From contig RQTK01000005.1 of assembly GCA_003991915.1 (NCBI GenBank), positions 1,389,549 through 1,453,548 on the forward strand: 64,000 nt of DNA. The letters run 5' to 3'. The translations under genes were made by a program, and so were the position numbers. Shown piece after piece: positions 35,071 through 47,800 of the stretch. The notes under the pieces were generated by a model. That model had not been told where the DNA came from. It saw nothing but the letters and a program-made list of their open reading frames with translations, and did no database searches. The DNA comes from Elysia chlorotica. Lineage: Eukaryota > Mollusca > Gastropoda > Plakobranchidae. The first letter of the stretch is position 1. Every line of letters starts with the position of its first letter.

Positions 35071-37530
35071 ATTCGATGAAAAGTTCCTTACTGACTGAAT
35101 TTGCATACTTTTTTTTTTCTACTTTCGTTTGCTCTACCATTTTGTGTCGGGGGCTATGTGCCAAATAGTATGTTTCTTTCGAGTTTAACAGTTCACAGTT
35201 TTGTATCCTTTCCATTCTATAGATATTGGACCCTTTTGTAATTTTTTACTTCGGATGTTCGTTCTCTGGACAGATAATTGTATCGGAAATAAGTAGCACC
35301 ATCTATCTAGTATCTACCCATGGATCTTTCCATCAACCACTGTGTCTATTGTACGGTGGGCTGAGCTTTCACTGACGAGTAATGCAGGGATAACTCACTT
35401 GCTGCCGCTAACTTTGCTCATCGACCGCCCTCTCTGTGCTGCCATGACTGGGGGAAGACTGTACAAAACGTCAAAAGGTCAAACGAAAAACGCTTCCTCG
35501 ACTGTGCCCGAGCTCCTTTTCTTGGAATCCATCGTCATGATGCCAAAGGAGAGTGCTGTGCATGTATTTGTTAGGCTGCCGGTTCGGTGGGATAGACGTT
35601 ACGAATTAATGTTTTAAAACAACGATCACTGTCATGCTAAGTAGTGAATGTCACCAAAGTTGTACGTAGTAACGTCGAGCTGAATCCGTCTTCCACACGC
35701 TCGTCATATAAATATACATTAATTGTTCATGAGTCCAGAGATAATATATCTCGTTATCGTGAAGTGCTTTTCCATTTATAGAACTGAATCAATTGTTTAT
35801 TGCTGTCCGTGATGTCGCTTGTGGCATTTATATCACTGCATCTTCTTTGCGCACTCGGAACTATTTTTTCTTCTTCAAAATAAAAAAAGTTGACATATGA
35901 CCCTCTACATAAAGTGGGAGCCCGTCTACATGGGAAGACAAGACTCTTCCTTGAGCGACCCGAGCTCGCTTTTGTTAGGTCCCCGTCAAGTCAAAAAGTT
36001 ACAAGCTCAGTTGAGGACCTTAGGGTAGATACTTAATGAGCAGTCTAACAATACGTTCAGATCATGATCTGAAACCGTGAATCTATTCTTTAGAGTCTTT
36101 AGAGCATGTTTGTCTATTGCATTTGCATCAGTGCTAGCAGTTTGAAGATACATGTTATTATCGGTGCTAGTTGTGACAAAGTCAATATGAGAGAGATTGG
36201 CATAGAGGGAGGCACGTGTGTGTTTCACTGTTTGTATGCGGACTTGTTGGTGGTTAGCACTGTTTAGCAGTGCATGCAGCGTGATTACTCATGCTCTGTT
36301 GCGGTGTCTGAGTGACCTGTGAGTGTGGGTGTCTCAGAGCCGCTCGTGCTGTGAGTCCGTGCGGCGCACGACAAAGAAAGGCCGCGCATGTGGAGCATGT
36401 CGCGCGACACGCAACACTTCATGGTGCATCGATATGCTGAGCCTGCGTCACTCAGTGAAGCTTTCATGAGCCGCAACACTTTGTGTCTGGTTCTAATCTA
36501 ACCGACATGAATGTATCTCCTTATGGGGTTTATCGGGCTTAATGTCTTCTTATTTTCCTTTTTTCCCACGATTTTTTTACTTTTTTTATATGTGCAGATG
36601 CTAATTATACAGGGTAAATCATTTCCTCTAATGATCACTCGCCCATATTTTTGAAATATTGACCTATCTTTCAGATGTTGCTTTTGTGTCCCACATTCGA
36701 AGCTTAAAATTTATGTGGCTGGTGAAAGTAAGGCATTTCTCCGCTTCCTCCCCGAGAGCTGCGTCACTCACACTGAGGCTGACCTAGGGCTGGGTGGGAG
36801 GCGGGGGTGACTCGACCCTTGGAGGAGTAGCGCAGATCGATACTGGCACTGATCGCTCTCCTCCCTCACTGCCAGGCGTGCCAGCCCGGCACTCGCTCTC
36901 ACTGAGAATGGGAAGGGGGGGGGGGGTGAACAAATGAAGAGACTCAGGCCCGTCTGGTCGTGCTGCCAGAACTGGAAAACGGTTTTCTCTTCTGTTGATG
37001 GTTGAGATTATTTTCTTCTCACACCAGTTGTCCTCTGTGCTCACCCTATCGTCCTCTTGTCTCTCCCTACACACACTCACTCAGCACTCACTCAGGGCGC
37101 CGAGCGGTGTGTCGAGGTCGCGCTGTCCGCCAGCCCGGCCTGCTCTCTCCCTGGTCTCTCCCTGTCCTCCCGTCCCTCCTGATTCACTTGTCAGTCTCTG
37201 CCTATCTGCCCTGGTGCTGTTCCGAACACTACACACGCTCAGCTTGGGACGTTGAAGAAGTGCGATTCCCATAACCGTCGACAGTGCATTGATGTGAATT
37301 GGGAAAGATGCATACATCTTATCGACGATTTCGTGCGCTGGAACCTTCTCTCATAACAATGGTTAGATCGTAGCTATATAATAATTGTGTTCCTTTTATC
37401 AGTGGAGAAATGTTTAAATAAGACAATTTTTGACAATAAATTAAAAAAAAATCTTGATGCAATTATTATTAAGCCAAATCATGCAAATTGGAATTCCAAT
37501 CTTGTTACGTTTTTGATAAATTTGTAATAA
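35071..37530. other. No recognised gene; locally GC-rich
   Basis: 36230-36480 and 36700-37260 are richer in G+C and CpG than the surroundings and C/T-rich on the plus strand, as in some 5' untranslated or promoter regions. A short frame from 35930 (MGRQDSSLSDPSSLLLGPRQ) is not recognised. Nothing firm can be assigned. Confidence 0.35.
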
Positions 37531-37697
37531 CGCTGGTGAGTACATGTGCAAGGATTTCCGCGTATCTCTAAGCCTTGTGCTGGTGCCTGCATTGATGGGG
37601 GTCCGCGTATCTCTAAGCCTTGTGCTGGTGAGTACATGTGCAAGGATTTCGGCGTATCTCTAAGCCTTGTGCTGGTGTCTGCATTGATGGGGGTCTC
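37531..37697. repeat. About 91-bp composite tandem repeat, two copies
   Basis: GCGTATCTCTAAGCCTTGTG occurs four times, alternately preceded by GTACATGTGCAAGGATTTC and CTGCATTGATGGGGGTC. Confidence 0.88.
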
Positions 37698-38274
37698 GGG
37701 ACTACAGGCCTCTGTGGTGTGACAGTCCAAGCGCCGCAACTGTGGACATCGCTCGCCGGGTGGCCCCACACAGCAGAACTCTTTCCTCCAGTGCTGCGCT
37801 CAGTGCGCTGAACATTTGGGATACACCATGGCTTCCCAGGCGCGCTGCTTGTGGATTTAGTTACTATAGAGGCAGAAAGAATTAAAATACGTAATCCCTA
37901 GAAACCTAGAAACTCTGAGCCCAATACTGCCCTATAAAAGGCTTTATCCTGATACCCTGAGCTAAAAATAGAAGATCAACATGAAGAGTGATACATGTGT
38001 GTTTATAGTCAGAATTGCTTGTAAACTGAACACAAAATCGAAAAAGGGGGGGGGGGGGTCTCGTTATACCCGTTATACAAGTAGTACAGCTAGTGGATAA
38101 CATAACATGGTATCCCTGTATACCAAGAATACGGTTTTGTAGGGTTAACAGGCAGAGACAGAGCTACATAAGTACGTATCGTAATGTTTTTGATTTCTGT
38201 GCGACTGTGTTTGTGTTTACACCAAGACTAGTTACATGCACGTCCAGTGGGTAGTTGGAGAGATAGAATAGCGG

Positions 38275-38360
38275 AAGATGGCCAAGTGGTTAAGCATTCG
38301 CCTCAGATGTTAAGCGGCACTAGGTCTATCACTTCCAGGAGTATCAGCTGCGGGTCTCGC
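38275..38360 (+). mobile_element. tRNA-like SINE head
   Basis: GATGGCCAAGTGGTTAAGC is a near-consensus class II tRNA A-box/D-arm. The downstream sequence (CTCAGATGTTAAGCGGCACT) does not close into a full tRNA and the B-box region is degraded. Confidence 0.45.
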
Positions 38361-38619
38361 GTCTTAAGCGCTGGGTGGAATAAACATTTTATACTGCTTT
38401 GTAGACGGTGGGGTGGTTTATTTCTGTAAGATTATCATACATAGCTCAATTAGTGTTTTATTCTCTGTAATAGTAAGAGCTTATCAGGATATTTGTCGAT
38501 CTGACGTTTTATCTGTATTTTCTAGTAGATTTTAATAGTAAATCTTTACCACACAGAGCAATTACTGATCTGATGTGTTTTGTGTTTAGTCCTTGGAAGA
38601 TTGCCATGGTGAAATTTAT

Positions 38620-38730
38620 GCAGCGCGCTTAGAGAAATGAAGTCTAGAATAGAAACTACTTTTAGTTTTTAGTGCAGCGCACTTAGAGAAATGATATATC
38701 TATAATAGGAACTACTTTTAGTTTTTAGAC
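38620..38730. repeat. 54-bp tandem duplication
   Basis: GCAGCGCGCTTAGAGAAATG at 38620 recurs as GCAGCGCACTTAGAGAAATG at 38674. Both copies are followed by ACTACTTTTAGTTTTTAG. Confidence 0.88.
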
Positions 38731-38986
38731 AAGAATTCAGTTCAAGGTTTCTATATGGTTCAGCTCTGATATAATTGTATCGGATCATACACATTTTTTT
38801 CGAGATTTTTAAGTGAAAAAATAACATTACTTTGTTTCAACCCATTTCGGTAAACTTAGCTGCGCGTGTTAGGCTCGGGTCTAGGAAGCGCTCTCTGTGC
38901 TTGGAGCATGACGAGAGGCTTGCGATGTGACTTCTAACATTTCTATACATTACATGTCTTGGATCGGAATCTGAGGAGCTAAAGGG

Positions 38987-39244
38987 GGGNNNNNNNNNNN
39001 NAGGGGTAGAACATCGGCTTCCGACGCAAAAGGTCCCGAGTTCGAATCCTGGCTGTTGCGTTCCCTACTGGTTGGGTAGGTGTCAGTATAATGTGACCGG
39101 CTGAGAAAGGAGTCATGGTATCCCCGCCCTGTCTCGTGTGTGGCAGCTCATAAAAAAATTGTCAGACGTCCGTCTTGGGGCTCGTCCGCAATATAGCCTA
39201 TATATTGCTGCTGTTGGACGTTAAACCAACCCAACCAACCAACC
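38987..39244 (+). mobile_element. tRNA-derived SINE with 13-bp target-site duplication
   Basis: The head is interrupted by the N gap and resumes AGGGGTAGAACATCGGCTTC, with B box GAGTTCGAATCC. The body contains GTATCCCCGCCCTGTCTCG, AATTGTCAGACGTCCGTCTT and TTGGACGTTAAACCAACCC, then a CCAA tail. AGGAGCTAAAGGG flanks it at 38974-38986 and 39245-39257. The intact duplication and low divergence from 17279-17531 suggest a fairly recent insertion. Confidence 0.92.
38990..39001. other. Assembly gap (12 N)
   Basis: The only ambiguous bases in the window. They fall within the G-rich 5' head of the SINE at 38987-39244. Confidence 0.99.
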
Positions 39245-40300
39245 AGGAGCTAAAGGGCATCAAACGTAGAATGCACCGATTTTTTGTTACGGCCCTGAAT
39301 CTACAGCAAACAATTAAAACTTGATGATCGGATTAGATCCCAGAAAGACTTAATAACAAAAATTCAAGTCCCTGTTCAAGTGGCACTGGACCCTTCACTT
39401 CATTTTGGTCTCCGGATTTCATCAATAAGTGAATGGCAATTTACAGATGTGCAGTTTAACAAGATGAACTATATACATAACATGTACATGTATCCTGGTC
39501 TGCTTTTTGCGAGATCAATTCTTCTCATGTGCTTTTCAAAATTACTCTAAATTTAATAATTCATGAAAAATTTAACATTTTGCAGTGATATTGATGATTT
39601 TATTTGGGGTTTACGCTTGGTGTTGAAATAAATTACTCACTGTTTAAGATCAAATCGTAAGCAACACGTCAACAACTGTCAGTGTTTCAAACATGGGGAT
39701 GTGGGCACAGTGTTGGCTGTTGAGAGTTACGTGTATGTGAATTGTGATTCTGTGATATGTCTTTTCTGCAATTGGTTGTGGTCTCCTGTTATAGCGAGTG
39801 CCCAGAACTCTAATATCTTCTGGGTTTGAGGTGCAGCTTGTATGGCCTGGGCTCTCTAGTCGTGTGACAGAATGTAATTGGCAGACGTAAGTGACGGGAC
39901 CCGTTCGCGTTATGGCATCGTTGGTGGCGAAATTCCCGTAAGAAATAAACAAACCAAACTCTGGCGGAGTATGACTTAGGCTTGCAATACAAACATACAA
40001 TTTTATAATAAAAAAAACACATACCTAGAGATGAAGTGCTGGGATTTAATGGTACCCAGTCGACACCTGTGCCTTTCCTTTCAATTCTGATCAGGCCACT
40101 TGTTTTCTACTGGTTAGGTAGTATCAGTATTATGTGACTTGCCCGAGATTAACTCATTCATTATCTCAACTAAAATTCCATGCATTACCCAAACCAAATT
40201 CGTCTAAGGAAACTATAGGTAAGCGTCCATTTTTCAACAGTAGTTATTGTCCATTTTTCAACAGTAGTTATTGAATTGCTTGCATTTTGACCGTCCACAG

Positions 40301-40449
40301 AGTGGGGAGTCATGTCCCTGAGGCTGGTGTCCAGCGGTAGTTACAATGTTCGAGCGTCCGAGATGGCGCACCTGCAGGACCGCACGCCCAAGTGTGTGAA
40401 CTGTGCTGTTCACTTCCTGGACGACACCGTCGAGACCTTTGAAGTAGAT
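40301..40449 (+). CDS. PTPN4: PTPN4-like, start-codon exon
   Basis: The acceptor GTCCACAG at 40300 is followed by 11 nt of 5' UTR and the ATG at 40312. It encodes 46 residues; donor GAT|GTGAGT. The acceptor shows that at least one non-coding exon lies upstream. Confidence 0.88.
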
Positions 40450-41765
40450 GTGAGTTTACCATTTGTTTTTTCTCCTTCCATTTAATAGAAATTTGTTTAC
40501 TACTGTATGTTCCAGAGTTTTGTATATGGATTTTAAGATGAATTTAAAAAGTATATACTTTTGTTCCCAACCTGATAATTAGAATTTCGGAGAGAAAAAA
40601 TTCGAATTAATCCTCTTTAATGTTGACTTGACAGAGTGTTTGATCCTACCAATATCCAACCAATAGTGTACAAGGGGGTTTGAAAGTGTAGTATTTTAGA
40701 TATGATATCGAGTTGAAGAGTCCCTAGCATTTTAAACATTTTAAGTCTTGTGACTACTTATCTCAACTTTCAACAATTTATGCCTCATTTATTATCAGGG
40801 AGGAGTGACACACATGACGTTTTATTTGCACATGTTTTGTACTTGTCCAGAAACGCGGCAAATCGCAGCAGCTTCTGGACAAAGTGTTTGAGCACCTGGA
40901 GCTGGTGGAGAAGGATTACTTCGGCCTTCAGTACCTGGACCTGGCCCCTAGCGACGACACTCTGGTAGGTGCAGCCACCGGTGCTCTCTCAGCTCAGGTA
41001 GTGGTAGAAAGTACAAGTTTTATTTTGGAATGTCAGTAGGTAGAGCCACTGGTGCTCTCTTAGCTCTCTATTGTTGGGGTTGAGGCAAAGTTTACAGAAA
41101 GCATGACTTCTAATCAGGTGTCTTGGGATTAAATCCCAATCATTACTCTGTGTTATTTAAAGGTTGGATCTATTTTCATGGTACTGGCTGAGGCAAGTTC
41201 TGATACCCTGCCCTCTGTCTGTGTGACAAAATATAACATTGTCAGACCTTGGGACCTGTCCATGTGGTGGCCTGGTTGCTGATTTTGAACATTAAGAAGC
41301 CAACCAACCAATTCTATACTCAGGCTTCTTGTCTTGTGTGCTTGATCAATCTTTTTTGAATCTGTGGCTTCTGATTTAGCCAATTGGCGTACATGGGGAT
41401 GGTACATTCTAGGATACACAGTAGAAAGAAGGATTTAATTGGGAATAAACAATTTGTTTTATAGTGAATGTAAAAAAATAGAACAGTTAGCTTCAAACAT
41501 GTCTCTGCGCATCTCTTTTTTTACTTTTATTTTCCAAAGCAAAGTAATTCCTCATGCTTTTCACCTTTCAATCGCCTTTTCAGAGATGATGTAACATTGC
41601 AAAAAGATTAACTATTTCACCTTCTTTGTACTTGCCTCTAACACTTTTCTCTTCTTTCCTCTCACCAGAGATGGTTAGACCCGTTAAAAACAATCAAGAA
41701 GCAATGCAGAGGTAAGCTCTTTTCCTCCTCCCCCCCACGCTCTCCGACTTATTTACTAGCATTGA

Positions 41766-41855
<90 letters not shown>

Positions 41856-44800
41856 GCTTTTGTATATTTACCTCCCTCTGTCTTTATTTGTGTTGGCGTA
41901 TGTGTGTCCTCTCTTTATCTGGACCTGTCATATCTTTATGTCAATCTGATTTTACCCGATTCCACGTTTTTGTTTAATGTTGCCATTTTTGTCTGGGTGT
42001 GTAAGATTTGGTGATTAATATATGTACCAATTAATCTTAGCAAATCAAAGTGCATTCTGCGGCCAATAGACCTGTGTTTTGTTGCATGTCAAGTTAAAGG
42101 AGTTGATGGGGCAAAACTTTACATAGAGCATTTTGCAATCCTTTTTTTAAAAAATCTCATTTGTATTTTTCAATACTGCTCTCCAATGACTTTTTAAAAC
42201 TACTACACATCTTTTCTCTTGTTCCAGGTCCAACCTATGAGTTTTACTTTCGTGTCAAGTTCTATGTTTCCGATCCAAGCAAACTAGCAGAAGAATATAC
42301 AAGGTAGTTCCTTTTCATTCCTCATATTAATCTCTTTCATTTTTGTGTTATCCTTTTTTTTATCTTTTTTTTTTTGTGTTTTTATTTTTAACCACTCACT
42401 ACTTCAAGAGGTCTTTAAAATTCTATATATTGGCAAACAACCAACACATTTTAATGCTATGAAACAAACATAAAAGACAAGAATTAGCATATTTCGTGTG
42501 GTGAGTTATTGGATAGGTTTACTCTTTACCTGCCCAAACAATACTTACTGATAATCTGGGTTTTTGAAAAAACTGAACCAGCCATGTTGGAATTGAAGGA
42601 AATGAAATGGTTGATGATCTCGCCAAAATTGGGCTCGAACTTGAATCTACTCAGGTGCAGATGCTAAGCCAATTATACACAAGTTTATAAGAGAAAACTG
42701 GAAATAAAAATGGAACAATATGACAACCAACAAATTACACCGTGTCCAACCACATTTTGGTCACTGGGCAGGAATTTCTCAGGATAGACGACGAGACCAG
42801 GTGGTACTCAATCGGGTCTGACTTGGGACGTTCTCATCTTACCCACGCCTTTCTATTGAGAGGTGAAGAGCCTCCACTGTATCAAACCTGCAACTGCCAA
42901 TTGTCCATTAGTCACATCCTGGTTGAATGTCCGCTTTTTTTTTCCGGAAAAGAAGTTTGTACCTGGCTTCAAAGCTACTAGAGAGCATATTTACTTATGT
43001 TAGTCCTCAGTGCCTACTAAGGTACCTGAAGGACATTGGTGTATATAATAAAATTCAACTGTGATAATCCTACACATGGATCTTTTAAACTATTGTATAT
43101 ATACCTTTTAATTTTAACCAACCTTTTTATGCACAATTTTTATGCTTTTAATATTCAGAGAGATAAAGAAGTCACCGTTGCTACTAGTTTAATGCATTAC
43201 CCGTCTTAGGGCATCATTGACACAACATATCCGTTACCATGATGACATGCTGTAAAACAAACTCACTCACTGACTCCCTCGTTAAGTTGGCATTTATCTC
43301 ATGTTCATTTTCTTCCCTCTCTTCCGACAGATACCATTTTTTTCTGCAAGTGAAGAGAGACATCTTGTCAGGGAAGCTGATCTGCACAGAGTCCAATGCA
43401 GCAGTGCTAGCCAGTTATGCCGTGCAGTGTAAGCTTTCAATACTTCTCTGCTCAAACTGCCAGCTACCGGGATCATGGTTCTACATTCAGACAGAGAACA
43501 AAATATGATTTTAAATAAATAGATACCAGTAGAGTCTGGTTTTTTCTTCATGAGACTATGGAAAAGCTACAACAAATGTAAACTGTAGTCAAAAGTTGTT
43601 AATGCTTATAATGGTTATGTTGTTAGTAAATGATGAAAATAGTTGAGCTTTTAAAAAAATCTGTAAATTATTCTAGATTAGGATATGTGAATTTTGATGT
43701 ACGATGCGTTGTAAACTTAAGCAAAGGCTGTCGTGTGTAAAGGTGTATTTTCGTTTGGCTGTTCTAGTGCGGTTCTGTGGGTTTATTATTTTTTTCTCCT
43801 TTGGCTCTTTCAGCTGAGCTGGGTGACTTCAACCCTGAAGAGCACAAAGATGGCTACCTCACGGGCTTCCTGTTCATCCCCGACCAAAGCGAGGACTTTG
43901 AGAAGCTTGTCACGGAAAATCACAAACAGCACAGGTAAGCAATGAGGAGGGGTAGTCTGGGGCACTCAGGTGAGCAACATGGAGGGTACAGGCTGAAGGC
44001 ACTCAGCGATCCAACATGTCATCCAGATTAGGCTGCCAACAGCAGATTAACATCTTGGATTAGCCGCTTAAAAATGAAAGTGTAGCCATACATACAGACG
44101 ACTTTCTTTTTCTTCCCACCTCTTCCCCTCTTGTTTGCTGTCTTTGTTTCATTCTTTATTTTGCTACTGTGCCCTCTTGGGGGAAGAGATCTGAATTGGA
44201 AGGGTATTAGAGACAAAAACAATTCTGGTCCTTATAAACAGGGCAAGATCTTAACCTTGCCTTATAGGAACATTTTATTTTTAATATGTCATAAAATGTA
44301 ATAGCTATGGAATATTGTCCAGCAAAAGAGAGTTCCAAAAGAATATTTCCCTGCTTGGTATGAATATCTAATTAAAAAAAACATTTTTCGTCAGGATATT
44401 ACCATATAAAGACATTGTATATGAAGAGTTTGTTGGTGTATAGGCCTATGCACATCTTTGTTCCTAACCAAACCTTTTTGAATCAAACTTTGTAAACAGG
44501 GGCTACACCCCGGCTGATGCTGAGTCAAGTTTCCTGGAGCGAGCCAAGCGGTTGGAGATGTACGGAGTAGATCTACACAATGCTAGGGTAACGTCACTGC
44601 TGCATACCATTGTCTCATAAGCGTAACACTCCTTAACCCAAAACCAGCATAACAGTAGATCCTTAGTAGCAAACAAGAGGGGAAGAGGTGGGAAGAAAAA
44701 GAAAGTCGTCTGTATGTATGGCTACACTTTCATTTTTAAGCGGCTAATCCAAGATGTTAATCTGCTGTTGGCAGCCTAATCTGGATGACATGTTGGATCG

Positions 44801-47800
44801 CTGAGTGCATTCAGCCTGTACCCCCCCTGTTGCTCACCTGAGTGCCCCAGACTACCCCTCCTCATTGCTTACCTGTGCTGTTTGTGATTTTCCGTGACAA
44901 GCTTCTCAAAGTCCTCGCTTTGGTCGGGGATGAACAGGAAGCCCGTGAGGTAGCCATCTTTGTGCTCTTCAGGGTTGAAGTCACCCAGCTCAGCTGAAAG
45001 AGCCAAAGGAGAAAAAAAATAATAAACCCACAGAACCGCACTAGAACAGCCAAACGAAAATACACCTTTACACACGACAGCCTTTGCTTAAGTTTACAAC
45101 GCATCGTACATCAAAATTCACATATCCTAATCTAGAATAATTTACAGATTTTTTTAAAAGCTCAACTATTTTCATCATTTACTAACAACATAACCATTAT
45201 AAGCATTAACAACTTTTGACTTGTTGTAGCTTTTCCATAGTCTCATGAAGAAAAAAACAGACTCTACTGGTATCTATTTATTTAAAATCATATTTTGTTC
45301 TCTGTCTGAATGTAGAACCATGATCCCAGTAGCTTTCAGTAGGTAAGTATTGAAAGCTTACACTGCACAGCATAACTGGCCAGCACTGCTGCATTGGACT
45401 CTGTGCAGATCAGCTTTCCTGACAAGATGTCTCTCTTCACTTGCAGAAAAAAATGGTATCTGTCGGAAGAGAGGGAAGAAAATGAACATGAGATAAACGC
45501 CAACTTAGTGAGTGAGTTTGTTTTACGGCATGTTAGCACGGTAACGGCTATGTTAATGTGCCCCTGGTGCCCTAAGACAGTTAATGCATTATACTAGAAG
45601 CAACGGTGACTCCTTCATCTCTATTACCATATAAAGACATTGTATATGAAGAGTTTGTTGGTGTATAGGCCTATGCACATCTTTGTTCCTAACCAAACCT
45701 TTTTGAATCAAACTTTGTGCACAGGGGCTACACCCCGGCTGATGCTGAGTCAAGTTTCCTGGAGCGAGCCAAGCGGTTGGAGATGTACGGAGTAGATCTA
45801 CACAATGCTAGGGTAACGTCACTGCTGCATACCATTGTCTCATAAGCGTAACACTCCTTAACCCAAAACCAGCATAACAGTAGATCCTTAGTCCTGCTCT
45901 ACGTCAGTCTGACGGCAAAGTTGATTTTTTTGCTCTTTAAATTTCCAAGAACCAGGCATTACTAACTGTAGCTCTACGTCAGTCTGATGGCAAAGTTGAT
46001 TTTTTTTTCTCTTTAAATATCCAAGAACCGGGCATTACTAACTGTAGCTTAAATTAGATGAAACCATGGGGGTTGAGGGTCTTGGAAGTGAAACCATGGG
46101 GGTTGGGGGTCTTGGAAGAGAGATCTCTTCAATAAGAGCACCTTAGACGGCTCTAGAAGGGGCAAGTTTACTTGCTGTCCTCTTTCAGTCCTATTGCTAG
46201 TACAAAGATTACGTTGTATGTTTTTAAATTTTGAAAAAATTTTCAAACTGAAGCCTTTTACTGGTTTTGAAATAGAAATTACCTATTCTATGATAAGATG
46301 CATATTACAATAACAAAAAAACGTTCTTAAAATAGGATTATTATTAATCCTGTGCTCTTTTTGTGTGTATGTGTGGCAGGATCAAAGTAATATTGACATT
46401 CAGCTGGGCGTGACCTCGGCAGGCCTGGTCGTCTTCCAGGCCAATGTGAAAATCAACACATTCTCCTGGTGAGTCTCGCCTGCTTTCTACAGAATAATAA
46501 TAATAATAATAATAATAATAGTAATAATGAAGATCATTTATATAGCGCTTCTTCCAAGAACATGGCTCGAAGCACTTTACAATGCATAACAAAGAAGCAA
46601 ACATGCAACACATAAGAAAACATACAACCATTCACAACTCACTCGCTCACTTGCTTAATATTCAACGTTTCATGTTTACCATTGTTCCTCCAGACCTGAC
46701 AAAGCAGATTAGTTTCACCTTGATTCCTATGGAATTAAGCTACTCTTGTGTAAAAAAAAATTCTATTGATAAAAAATCTGTAAAAGGCTATGCCATATTA
46801 CAGAGGGGATATTATGAATTTAATCAACTCTTCAAATAGAGTTTAAAGAGAGGTTTAATTCGTTCTGAATTTAATGGGTTTGAAAAAAATCTAAGTCTAA
46901 ATTGTGCCCTGAATATGGTATTCACATCTCAATTAAATGTCTGTATTATGGTTCCAGTGATCATTAATTTTTTTGCTTTGTTGGTGTCTCTTTTACAGGG
47001 CCAAAATAGTTAAAATCTCCTTCAAACGAAAACAGTTTTTTATCCAGCTGCGAAGAGAGGTGAGTTCTTCCTTTTATCCCTTAACTTAATTTAAAAAAAC
47101 AACAAATAAACGTCAGCATCATCATGATAATTCCTTTTCTACTATTATGTTTATTTTATAATTATTTCTATTCTTAGCTGGTCATGCAAGCAACTTCTTT
47201 GCCTGTTTTGGTTGATGCATGAATCTCTACTTTATTTTCTTCAAGGCCAGTGTCACATTTCTTGGAGGTCCCCTGCATCATCATTCTGTTAATGCAGTTT
47301 GCTTCAAAATGGTTGTTGAATATAATCAGAATGAGTGCTTGATTTCAGTTTTTATCTTTTACAACTGCAGAATTAAATAGTTTGGCTAAGTCAACTGTTA
47401 ACATCTATGGTTGCTCAGCAAACACATATTTTATAGACCATGTTTGATTATTATGTTAAATGTCACTGCTATAACAATCAATTATTGTCAAAGTATTTCA
47501 GTTTCACTTCTATATTATTATTTTATGGTTTATAAAAATATTCCCTTTTTAATTATTGCGTACAGATGTATATTACTTCTATGTTTTGGGTTTGTTTTTT
47601 CTGCTTCGGTTTCTTCATCTTTCCAGTAAATTTGTGTGTGCTGATGCTGAAGCAAATTGTTTGAAATTTACATATTGTTTAAGGTTAAACAAAATTATTT
47701 ATATTTGCATATTTTAACAGGTTTTGATAGTTGTAAGACTTTGCACTGAAATGTTTCTTACTGCATGGATGAATACCCTGTATTTTTATAGTTTGTTTCG

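Larger units (their letters stand above)
43160..44139 (+). repeat. Left arm of a ~0.95-kb inverted duplication
   Basis: This segment matches the reverse complement of 44668-45617. Identity is near-perfect around 43700-44139 (including exon 43814..43934) and lower (visibly about 85-90%) towards 43160-43330. The arm contains two FERM exons and the tail of the LINE relic. Confidence 0.93.

Noticed and set aside
35930..36028. Short ATG frame MGRQDSSLSDPSSLLLGPRQ as an alternative 5' exon
   Set aside because: It ends at a stop without a convincing donor and matches no family I know.
39650..40022. 116-codon minus-strand frame
   Set aside because: No recognisable domain and no clear splice context; composition similar to flanking non-coding DNA. 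It could be an old repeat, but I could not support it as a gene.
44862..45104. Minus-strand frames with strong FERM similarity (also 45336-45539)
   Set aside because: They are the inverted copy of plus-strand exons 43814..43934 and 43331..43428 and do not form a separate minus-strand gene.
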